DNA of 64,000 nt from Xylaria sp. FL1777 (lineage: Eukaryota; Ascomycota; Sordariomycetes; Xylariales; Xylariaceae). The DNA is taken from the NCBI GenBank assembly GCA_022578965.1, contig MU400539.1, positions 1-64,000 of the forward strand, written 5' to 3'. Made by a program: the position numbers and the translations under genes. The notes beneath the pieces are model-generated. The model ran no database searches and was not told the origin of the DNA. It saw only the letters and a list, made by a program, of their open reading frames with translations. Positions 12,401-23,100 of the stretch are shown here, piece by piece. Position 1 is the first letter of the stretch. The number at the start of each line of letters is the position of its first letter.

Positions 12401-15234
12401 TTTTTTAGGATTTTTGCTTATATTTCTAAGAAATTTTATTTTGTTTTATTACTTTAAGTAAAATTATATTAGCTTATGCTTTTAAATTAATTAAAGTGTT
12501 ATATTTTTTTCTTTAATATATAAGTTTAACTTTAAATTAGTTTTGCTAATTATTATATTAAACTTTACGTAAAGCTTTAGTTTTTTTAACTATTTGCTGC
12601 TTTTTTAATAAGTGCTTATTTTATTTTTTAACTTTTTTTTATTAAATGTTTAAGTACTTATTTTTTTTAGTACTTTAAATATTATTATATCTTGTTTTGT
12701 TTTTACTTTTAGCTAAACTTTAAATCGTAGTTTTTAAGCTTTTTTATTTCTAGCAATTATTTTTTAGTATAATTATGCTTTAATTAGCTAGTAATATTTA
12801 TAGCAGTTATTTTTATATTTTTTTAAAATAATATTATAAGTATAATTAAAATTTTCTTTAAATGTTGTAAATTTTTGTAAATCTTTATAATAAACTATAG
12901 TTATAACTAATTACTTTAATTCGTAAAAGTTCTATATTTTTGTTTTTATAATTCGTTTAAAAAACTAATTATTTTTTAATTTATTAAGTAAATATTAGTA
13001 GCAATAATATATTATATAATAATTTTATAATACTTTATTATGTTTTAGATTTTTTAAGCGTAAAATATTATTATTATTTTTTATTATAGTTTTGTTATAG
13101 TAGTAACTTTTAGTAATTAGTTAAATTGCTAGCTTTAGTTTTTAAAACATATTAGTTTTTATGCTAACTATTAATATTTTTTTGTTTTGTTATATTTAAA
13201 GCAGTTTAAGCTATAAAAATACTTTGTTTATTTTTATTAGTTCTTTTTTTATAGTGTTTTTTATAGCTTTTAATTTTATTTGTTTTTGCTTTAAAGTTTT
13301 ATAAGTTCTGTTTTTTTAAGTTTATTTAGCAACTAAGTATTTTAATAATTTATAATTAGTTTAATAATTATACTATTTATAGTTATAGTTTTGTTTTTTT
13401 AAATATAACTTTTTTTTAAGCTATATTTTAAGCTTTAATAGTTTAAAGTTTTTATAGTTTTATAAATTTATTAACTATATTAATTTATTACTTTTTGTTG
13501 TTTATTACTTTTAATTAAACTATTTTTTTAAGTTATATATTAAATAACTTTAATTATTTATATAACAAATATATTTTTTTGCAATTTGTTTTAATAACTA
13601 TAAAGCTTTTAAATAATATTTATATGCTTGTTTATTTTAACCTATATAAATAAAGCATTTAGATTTATTTAATATAGCACTTTTGTTTTAATTTAAAATA
13701 GCAATTTTATATTTTTGCTTTAAAAACATATTTTTTAAGTTGCTTTATTGTTTTTTATTGTTTTAAACTTTTATAACTTGTACTTTTTTTTTAAGCTAGA
13801 GAATTTTTTTCTTTTTATAGCTTTTTTTTCCGTTTTTTTTTTTAAATTAGCATTATTTTTAAAAGTATTCTTTTTTTCTATAATTATAACATTTAACTTT
13901 AAATATATTTTAAAATTATTATTTTTAAACTTTATTAATTTGCTTAAATCTTTATTTAATACTTTTTTAAGTATTTTTTTTCTTGTTTTTTTTAGTTTTT
14001 TTAGTTTTAAAGTACTAATTAAATAATTATTAATTAATTATAATAGCTATATTAATATATGTATTAATTTTTGCTAGTTTATTTATTTTGCATAGTTTGT
14101 TTTAAACTTAAGTTTTAAGTTTATTATAAAATAAGTAAAATAATATAAGCTTAAGTAATCTTAAGATTATTACTAATTATTTAAATTTTATAATATAATT
14201 TGCTGCTATTTTTGTTTGTTTTAAGTAATAAAATGCTTTTTTTGCGTGTTTTACTTTTTAAGTGTTTTTAAATAATGCTTTTATTTAATTTTTAAATTTA
14301 ATATAATTTTTAAAAATTTTTTTTGTTTTTAGCTTAAAATTAGTTAACTTATTAGCTTTTAAAAAATCCTTTAAAATAAGTTAAAACTATTTTAATACTT
14401 TTTTTAATAAAAATTATAAAATAGTTATTATTTTTTAGTTCTTTTTTGTAATAATAATAAAGTGCTATTTTAAATAAAATTTAGCATAAATTAAAAAAGC
14501 TTTTATATTTATAAATTTATTATAAAGCTTTAAAGCAATAAGTTTAAAACTTTTAATATTTAGCATTTTTAATATTATAAATAATTTTAATAATAAAAAT
14601 AGTAATAGTAATAAAAAATTAGGTTTTTTATTTTAAGTTATTATTTTAAGTATAGCAATAATAAAAATAAGCATTAAGTTTACTAGTAATAATATTAGCA
14701 TTAGTTATAATATAATTACTTATTTAAAGCTTTAACTTATTATTATAATAATAAGTATTATTATTGCCTTAATTATTATAGCTAATATTTATGCTAGTTT
14801 AAAGGTTATAATGCTTAGTATTTAAGCTATTCTTTAAATTAAAACAACTAATTTGCTTTATAGCGCTAGCATTAGTGTTAGTTTTTTTTTACTACTACTG
14901 CTTAACTTTTTCTTTTTTATTATTGCTTTTTTTTTAATAAAGGTAGCTAATAAAAGTACTAAAGTTTATTGTTTTAATATATTATTAGTTTTAAAAATCT
15001 TTAAAATTTTTAAACTTAATTTTTAACTTTTTGTTTTTAGTAATATAACTTAAATCTAGTTTTATTAGTTATTAAGTAAAACTTACTTATATAATATTGT
15101 TTAGCATTTTTGTCTTTTAAATATTTTCTTAGTATATCTTTAAAAGTTTATTTTATAAATTGTTTATTATTTAACTTTTTATATTAATATTTATTTTTAT
15201 GTATTAAGTTTTATTAATTAAAAAGCTATTAAAG
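9428..15234 (-). repeat. Outer element internal region, right part
   Basis: This is the remaining 5.8 kb of outer-element interior. It is T-rich on the + strand and full of stops. The ORF at 13748-14026 is a run of F, L, I and K codons in T-rich sequence and is not a gene. On the inferred orientation this part would contain gag and the start of pol. No primer-binding site could be recognised next to the right LTR. Confidence 0.6.
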
Positions 15235-15720
15235 TATAACAGATTTATTATATATTAATATAACAAGTTTGCTTTTAAGGTTTTAATTTATAAGTAATAA
15301 TAAAATCTTTAATAATAATTCGTTAAGGAAATTTTTAGAGTACTTTTATTACTATGCATTAATAAAGGTCTTAAAAGATTAAAAGTAATAAATATATTAG
15401 TGCTTAATAGTTATAAGAAAATTAATAGCTAAAAAACTAAAACTAAATAAATAACTAAATATAAAAAGTGCATAATTATATAAACAAAGAAAAAGTAAAA
15501 AAAGTAGTAATTTTTTTTAAATTATTGTAAGTTTAATAAGCATTAAATTACCGTAAGCTTAGTAAGCTTTAAATTACTGTAAGCTTAGTAAGCTTTGAAT
15601 TACTATAAGCTTAGTAAGTTATTATATAACCTTGGCTTTAGCTAGCAAAAAAAGAGGTGCACAGTATATATAAAAGCATTAAGCTGCTTTAAAAGCCACC
15701 CTTGTGCTAATTTTGTAACA
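15235..15720 (-). repeat. Right LTR of outer element
   Basis: This 486-bp copy matches 1305-1790. It retains more GC (for example GAGGTGCACAGTATATATA) and ends TGTAACA. It holds the same four 26-bp units as the left LTR. Confidence 0.85.
15521..15624. repeat. Four 26-bp tandem repeats inside right LTR
   Basis: Units begin at 15521, 15547, 15573 and 15599 and correspond one to one to those at 1591-1694. Confidence 0.75.
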
Positions 15721-15725
15721 ATTAT
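15721..15725. repeat. Target-site duplication of outer LTR element (right)
   Basis: ATTAT matches 1300-1304 and fixes the right boundary of the outer element at 15720. Confidence 0.8.
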
Positions 15726-16840
15726 AACTATTAAATAACATAAAAATACCTTAAAAAAACTATAAATTATTAAATATTAAAACTATTATATAAAAAACTT
15801 CTTTAAACTATTTAATTATTTTAAGCAAAAAACTAATATTATTACTAAAATAAAGCATTATATTAATATAAGCAATAGTTTATTAGTTAAACTATTATTA
15901 TAAAAATATAGCTTAATATAAAAAAAAGCGCTATATAAATTTATAAAAATACATAAAAATATTTATATTAAAAAAAGCATAAAGCTATAAAGTTTGCTAG
16001 TATTATTAACTTTAAAAAAAGCGCTAAGCATAACTATTAAGCTTAATAAAAATAATAAATTAATAATATAGCATTTTTATTATAATTATTATAAAATTAA
16101 TAAAAAAATAAAAAAGCAAGTTTATTTACTATTTAATATAACAAACTAAATATAACAAGTTATAAAGCATTAATAATATGCTTTTATTAACTTAAAAAAT
16201 AAATTTTAGCATATTATTATATATAAACTATATTATAAAAAAACAGCGTTTATTATATTATTTAAGCTATATAAATAAATAATAATGCTTTTTAAACTTT
16301 ATAACGCTTTAATAATGTTTTAAGCACTAATATAAAAAATAATTAAACTTTTTTATAAATAACTAGCTAGCTTACTTAATAATATTTATATTTAAGCTAA
16401 AACAAAAAAACAATTATATAAGCACTATTATTTATTATTTATATAATTAGTTAAATATAATATAATAATTAATATATTAAAAATATTACTTTTTATAAAT
16501 TTTAGTATTTTTTTTAGTTTTAATGTTTTTTGTAATAATATTAAAGTAAACTTAGCAAAAGTTGCAGCAATATAAAAGCAGCTTATATTTAAAACTACTA
16601 TAAAAATAAAAGTATTTATAAATGTTATAAGCTATTTTAAACATTTTATTAAAAACTATTTATTAATTATTATATTATTAATTATATTAATAAAAAAACT
16701 TAAAAACTAAAAAGTAAAATTAAGCATAAAAGCTAAAAATGCATAGCAAAAAATTTATAAAGCTATTATTACTATATTAATTATTTAAGCTTTTAATTAA
16801 AAGCTTTTATTTATAATAAATATTAATTTAAATATATATT
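15726..16840. repeat. A-rich decayed flank, right of outer element
   Basis: This is AT-rich, gene-free sequence, A-rich on the + strand like 1-1299. It is probably the continuation of the sequence the outer element inserted into. Nothing else was recognised. Confidence 0.5.
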
Positions 16841-17580
16841 ACATTAGCTTAGTGGCATAGTGGTATATGCTTAGCTACTTTTTTTAAAGTTATAGGTTCA
16901 AGTTTTGCTTAGTTTATAGTTGCTTTGCCTTAAAGCAAAAGTTAGTTTGCTTTTAGCTTAGTTTAAACTGCATGCTTGCTATACTAAAAGCATAAAAATT
17001 AAAAGTTAAATAGCTAAGCTAAAAGTTTAAAAACCTTGCTTTTCTGCTAGTGCAGCAATATAAATAACTAACTTAATATATTAGCTACTATAAAAACAAG
17101 CAGCTTTAGCTCTTGCTACTAACGCTACATAAGCACTAGTTTTCCTATATAGCAAATAGCCTGTATTTTTAGCATAATTAAAACTTAAAGCCTACTGCTT
17201 AACGCTAAACAATTTATAAAAAATACAGCGCTATATAGTGCTTAAAATTCACTTAATACTATGTTGTTTATAGCTCACAAAACCTAAAGCTAGCAAAAAA
17301 GCGCTCTTATTACTAATTAACAAAAAACCTTTTTATTAACGCACTAATTTTTATACCCCTGCATTGTAAAGCAGAAGTGCTGCTAACTTAGCGTACAAAA
17401 TTTAAAAAGTGAAGTATTATGTAAAAAAAGCGGCAAATTAATAAAATCTGTAGTAAAACCGTTGCATACTCTGTATATACAGGTGGTTTTTGCCCTAAAA
17501 AAGGTTTCCACTTGTATAAAGTTTTACTAAATAGCTACTAGTATAGCTAACAAGCCATTTGTTTAAGTAATACAAATTAT
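16841..17580. other. Less mutated island inside the AT block
   Basis: G and C are clearly more frequent here than on either side. Words such as GGTGGTTTTTGCCC and CTGTATATACAG (a perfect palindrome at 17471-17482) survive. The left end carries a tRNA-like sequence (16848-16924). No ORF of note exists. It could be a short or single-copy insertion that escaped RIP, such as a SINE or an organellar or tRNA-derived fragment. Its nature is not established. Confidence 0.45.
16848..16924 (+). pseudogene. tRNA-like sequence or SINE head, RIP-altered
   Basis: TGGCATAGTGGTATATGC resembles an A box with a 3-bp D stem (GCA/TGC), laid out like the real tRNA-Thr at 54429. GGTTCAAGTTTTGC about 30 bases later resembles a B box. 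The T stem pairs only if ATAGG and TTTGC are read as mutated GCAGG and CCTGC. No acceptor stem or anticodon arm folds convincingly. It is therefore a decayed tRNA or the head of a tRNA-derived SINE, not a working gene. Confidence 0.35.
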
Positions 17581-19545
17581 TATATATTACATTAAAGCAT
17601 ATTTAATATAGCTGCATTTTTATAAAACAATTATATTTTTGCATTTAATAATATATTTCTTAAAAAAGCTTAAAGTATATTAATTATATTATTTAATGCA
17701 AAAAAAAAAGTTATTAGCTATAATATTAACACTTTAACATTAATAGCATTAAATAAAAAGCAAAAAAATTACTGTTTATATAAATTATAAATTTTTTATA
17801 ATAATAAAAATAAAAACAAAATAACTAGTAAAAATAATATGTTTTTTAAATGCTATTAAACATTTTAGCATAAAAATTATATATAAAACAAGCAAATTAA
17901 ACGTTTTAATAAACTAGCTATTAAAACTACTAATTATATTAGTTTTTTTATTAATAAAAGTTAAAGCTAATATAAAATTATTATTAAAAGCTAAAATATA
18001 ACTAATAATGCTACTATAATACTTTAATATTATAAATTTATAAGCTATTTTTAAAAATTTTTGTTTTAAAACTAAATTGCTATATAATATAAGTTTAAAA
18101 TAAATAAAACAGCACTTTATTAAAAAAAATAGCATGTTATTTAAGCTAATTAACTATAAATAAACTTTAAAAAACTTTTTATATTTAATTAATATAGCAT
18201 TTTAAGCTATAATGCTTTTAAAAGTGCTTAAAGTACTAAAATTGCTATAAAATGCAAAAAATATATATATTAACTTAAAGCATACTATTATTAAAAGCTT
18301 AATTTAAAAGCTAAATAAACATTTTTAGCACTTAAAAGCTATACTTATTATTTAGCAAATTATTATTAAATATAATTAATACTAGCTAATAAAACTACTA
18401 TTAAATAAACTTTTAAACTTATAATTTATTATATTATTTTTATTATTTATATATTAAGCTATAAACTATATATTTATAGCTAATTTTAAGCTATTAATAT
18501 ATATTAAATATATTACTATATAAATTAAAGCAAAAATAATGCTTAATATTAGTTTTAAAGCAATAAAACTATTAATTTAACAAATTAATAAAATGTTTAG
18601 TTTTTTTAAAAAATAAATAAGCAATAATATAAGCATATTTATAAACAAAAAAGCAATTAATTAACATAAATTAAACAGTTTTATTATAAAGTTAATTATA
18701 TTTAAAAAACCTAAAAATAATAATAAAGTTAAAAAAGCTAATAATAATATTAAGCAAATTATGCTATATAAAAGTTTAATTTATTGTTATTTTAATTTTT
18801 AAACTTTATTAAAAGTAGCTATTTATATATATAACTAAATTTTAAAGCTTAATAGCTATAATAGCTATTTTTTATTATTTAAAACATAATTATTAAATTA
18901 ATAATTAGTTATAAAAATTGCTAATTATATTAAAGATTTAAACAAAAAAAAAAAAGTTAAATTTTAATAATATTTAATATAAAACTATAAAGCATTATTA
19001 GTATATAATTACTTTAGCAATTTAAAAACATTAAAAAACTAAATTTAAGCTTATTTATAAAAAAAAAAAAGCTTAATTAAAACTTATAAAACTAACAATT
19101 AAGTTTTATATATTAAATAATAAACTAATAAATTTAAACTATATTATAATAGCTTATAAACTATTATAAATTATTATTATAATAATATATATAAACTATA
19201 AAGCTTTAAAAAAATAATATTACTTAATAAATATAATAATAATAATTTATTTTTAGCTTATAGTAAAAATAACTATTTAATAAAAAGTTTATAATATGCT
19301 AATAAATATATATTAAAAAAAAATAAACAAAAATTAAAAGTATTAATAATATAAATATTAAAAAGCATTTATAAATAGCTTTATTTTTATAAATAGCTAA
19401 AATAACTATTTAATAAAAAAAGTAATTATAGTTTTTAAGTAGCATAAGCTATAATATATATTATGCAATAATTATTATATAAAAACCTAAAAAGCACAAA
19501 CTAGCTTTACTTAAATTAGTAATATTTATACATAGTTTTTTAGTA
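17581..19545. repeat. A-rich decayed tail of the AT block
   Basis: AT-rich, stop-filled sequence of the same texture as 15726-16840. The short ORF at 17914-18135 on the minus strand is a low-complexity chance frame. No repeat ends were found. Confidence 0.5.
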
Positions 19546-20124
19546 CTATATTCAAGAAATGTTTTTCCTCTAATATCTACCTTTTTAAGTATAAACCTGA
19601 CCTTACGTAGTAATTACAAGGTTCTGGGCCAGTATTCAGAAGGCACAAATATATATGCTTATGGAGGCATCTATATCACGAGGGTAGACAACCAGGCACA
19701 GATGACAACAACGAGTGGAAGGCATCCAACCTTGTCCATTCGAAGGAGGGAATGGTCACTCTCCAGCACATAAAAGTAGTGGGCAGCTAGGTATGTACTT
19801 AGGTATGTATACCTAGGTACTCCGTACTTAGGTTGTCAACATCCACCAGGGTTAAAGCAAAGACTTCAAGCCTACTTAGTTATTACTTTTTTGTATACAA
19901 TCCCCTGAAAAGTATTTGTGTGTATTTTAGAAAATATGTGAAGAAATAACCGTATATATGATTGAAAGGGTATTTAATTCCTTGTTTAAACAACGCTGCT
20001 CTTTTGATGCAGTCTATTATACCTGGTGCTTTGTTACCAGGTCTTAACTGAAGACGATGACCACTGCATTCCTAAAACGATGATTCGGACTTTTAGGCCC
20101 CTCTAAAATACAATTCGATCACTA
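19546..20124. other. Intergenic boundary between AT block and gene region
   Basis: Composition jumps to ordinary values within a few tens of bases. The stretch holds no ORF of note. It contains a cluster of related short motifs at 19788-19834 (GTATGTACTTAGGTATG, TATACCTAGGTA, CCGTACTTAGGT). It should include the 3' untranslated region of the minus-strand gene that follows. Confidence 0.6.
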
Positions 20125-23100
20125 CTAACCTTCAATCGCAACCTTTTCTGTCTGCTCCGCCTCCGGCCCTGTTGGTACAGGGGCTTGTTCTTCGGTTACT
20201 GCTTCAAGCTGGGTTACTGATTTTGCTGGTGTCGTAGTCTCTTCTTCTTCGCCTTCCAATGATAGATCTTTTCGCAGGTCGGGGAGAAATCGATCTATAC
20301 GCTTCCAAGTCTCCGCCCATAGTTTCTCTTGGGATGGGTCTTTGCTTGGGGGCACAAGATATCCGCTGCTAGACATAAACAAAAGCACATTCTTCAAGTT
20401 TTCAGGCACAGCTTCCTCCTAAGCACGGGTTAGTAGCTGGACGCTTGTGCTTGTCTAGTAAAAACTTACTAGGCTGTCTCCTTGTCCACTATTCATAAGC
20501 CTATCCATTATATCGATAATCTGCAGCCAGAGGTCTAACATACCGTCCCATTTGGACAGCAGTACCAGGTATTGCAAAAAGGTTTTGCAAAGAAGAGAGG
20601 CGGCTTGCACTCTCGTCTCACTCATCCCATCACGGTCTGAAGAATAGACCTCCGGCTTAAGTAATTTGAGAATTAATGGGAACAACACTTCCCCGAAAAT
20701 GGCTGTCCACTCCTTATGGTCACTGCAGGTGAGTTCTGGCGATAGAAGTGACCTTTGCAGTGACGAGAAGGATAATTGACGCACTTCTCTACAGGGATTG
20801 GTGCATTGCGTGGTAAGCGCCTGAAAGATTGGAAGCCAATAGGCAGACCAGGCTACAGAGACGTCAGTGTTGTCGTGAGGTATCGACGGGAAAGGTGAGG
20901 TTAGAGTACCTTCACTATTCTCTAGATGTGATTGCTTCATCAGGTGCGGAATCCGGGCCGTCATGCTCGATATGAGGTTGATAGCTTTCACGCCACGCAA
21001 GACAACTGCGTTCTCACTAGAAAGATAAAGTTAGACTATAGTCGGTGTAACACTTGCAAAGAACACACCTAGCTGGTTCCTTCTTGGGTGGTCGCGCGTT
21101 TCTGTGACGTCTTTCACCTTTCTGTTCATCAGCTGCCCCAACCTGAGCTGCGGTAGCGTATTCATTTAGGAGAGCGATCGCGGCCTCATAATTGTCCGCG
21201 ATTATTGCTGACGGGGAGCCAGAAACACCACCCTCCAAAATATCAAAGACCGTTGGTGAAGAATTTGGATTCCCCGCTAGAGTGCGCAAGATTAACCAGA
21301 AATCGGGGGAAGTCATTATTTCACTACGAAGTGGTCCAGGCTGCTCAATACAAACTTTGAGACCTTGTAAAACCAGTTGTGAGGTCTTGGCCAGCATCTC
21401 CCTAGGAAAGCTGGATATAGTATGAAGTAATACGGGAGCGCGCACATAATCGTGATCCTAACTTGTTAGAGATGAAATCTGCGGAAGTTTTGAAAGTACT
21501 CACATAGCTAGCTTTCAGCATGTTAAACTGATAGTAGGCAGCTCGAGACACAAGTGCGGAGTGATATCGACCGGAGTTACGGAGGATCGTCTGAAGAGCC
21601 TCCGCAATGTGTTTACCGAGACACTCTATTGTCTCAGGGCTCCTGAGAGCTAAGACTGTACAGAATTCCAGGATATACACAACAGCAGGGTCATAATTTG
21701 GTTTTCTGTGGGCGTTCTTATTTCCTCCATTCACTGGGGAGGAAGGTACACTCTCGGGCTTGACAGTTATAACTGGTACGGTTGAGCTCTCATCATCTGG
21801 GAGTTGGTCTAACAGCGCTTCCATTAATGGAGAAAGCGCATCAACAGGGAGATTTCTAGCCCTGGTAAGCTAAAGCCTTTTCGCTGAGGGTAAGAAGTAC
21901 TTACGAAATACTAGCAAAAACATCCTCTAGATGACAAGCCTTGATGCAGTCGGCAGTGCTGAGGGAACTCTCCACCTCCTCAGCTGACGGCTCTGGCGGG
22001 TCATCAGCCGCGTAGCTAGAGATGTATGATGATAAGGCGGAGAACAAGCCAGTGTCGGCGGCCTTTGTTGCGCGATCGATGACTTGGGAAGGCGTGTGAA
22101 GAGGGATTTTGGGCAATTTTAGATGCGCATGACTTCTGTTGTAAAACGAAGGAATCAATGAGTTGACAAAAAGTTTCAGCCATATCCTAACAATCTGCAC
22201 CCAATTAGTATAATCCCTAAAAACACGTTCGGAAGACTCACATGTTCCCAACCAGATTTGATAATGTGTTCGCTCCCCTTCACTACACGGAATAAGACAA
22301 GAGTGGCGAGCTGGGCCTTGAAATCTCTGCCGAGCTTAACGGCGAGCTCGCTAACCATAACGCTGTCACTGTCATCAGAGACTTTGACTTCTGTGTTGAG
22401 AAGCGTGTTGGACAAATTTTCATTATCAAGAGTAGTCATGTAGCTCAAGTTTTGAATAATGTGGTCCAGCGCTTCGGTGATTCCATACTTCGCCGCAATT
22501 TGAGCACATTGGTCGAAGCCTGTAACTACTCGAGAGAATACGGCATCATCAGTAGCAGACATGAATACGTACGAAAGTGTCGAGACGATGGGTTTCCAAG
22601 TTGCCGCAAACATATCAGCATCATAGGTGTTCGTGTTACAGTGTACCAGCGGTCCAGCAGACTCGGTTTTGAGCAGGAGTTCTCGCCAGGCATAATCGAA
22701 TGCGTGCTGGTTGTCGTGCTCATCTGGAAGGATGATCTCGTTTGTCCTAATTGCTTCAAAGGTTGCTTGGAGAAATTCGGGAGCAAAATCTTTCCCATCA
22801 TTAACGCCCCTAACTTGGCGCGCAAAGTCTATCAATTCCATGCGCTTTTTAATCTTTGGGCTATGTTGGTCTACGTTCAACATAATGATCGCATATGTGA
22901 GGACAAACACAGCATCTTGATTTGCCACATCGTCGGAGAGAGTATGGTACTTCTTCGCGAAGGCGGTCACAATTCGCTCGATAAGCGGTGACTCCCCAGG
23001 AAGACGGAAACTCTCCAATAGCTGACGCAACGCCTCGTCAACACGCTTCCCGGAGAAATCAAATAGGTCCAAGAAAGCCTCGAGGTATTCGTCGTTGCCC

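Larger units (their letters stand above)
1305..15720 (-). mobile_element. Outer LTR retrotransposon, degraded and interrupted
   Basis: The element is bounded by two 486-bp direct repeats (1305-1790 and 15235-15720) with a 5-bp target duplication ATTAT on both sides. The LTR edges read TATAACA...TGTAACA or TATAACA, consistent with an original TG...CA end whose G was mutated. Without the inner insertion and one copy of its target duplication, the element is about 7.6 kb, a typical size for a fungal gypsy or copia element. A purine tract on the minus strand (complement of 1791-1806) abuts the left LTR, which suggests minus orientation. No gag or pol frame survives, so the superfamily cannot be assigned. 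Confidence 0.85.
1..19545. repeat. AT-rich RIP-type heterochromatic block
   Basis: The whole stretch is almost entirely A and T, is saturated with stop codons in all frames, and lacks any plausible gene. Residual G and C occur mostly as GC dinucleotides (AGCT, GCTT). Where duplicated copies can be compared, the differences are C-to-T or G-to-A transitions, the hallmark of repeat-induced point mutation in ascomycetes. The block ends abruptly near 19545, about 580 bases from the 3' end of an intact housekeeping gene. Two nested LTR elements and an older flanking sequence are resolved inside it. That the block is mutated repeats is seen directly; that RIP is the cause is inference from the mutation type. 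Confidence 0.9.

Noticed and set aside
17340..17405. Minus-strand sequence resembling a tRNA anticodon arm (CTGC-TTTACAAT-GCAG)
   Set aside because: The spacing leaves no room for a T arm and the loop is one base too long. Kept only as a note on the weakly mutated island.
22452..22991. 179-codon + strand ORF opposite the ARF-GEF gene
   Set aside because: It lies opposite the conserved SEC7-region exon, whose protein sequence is clear. It has no domain.
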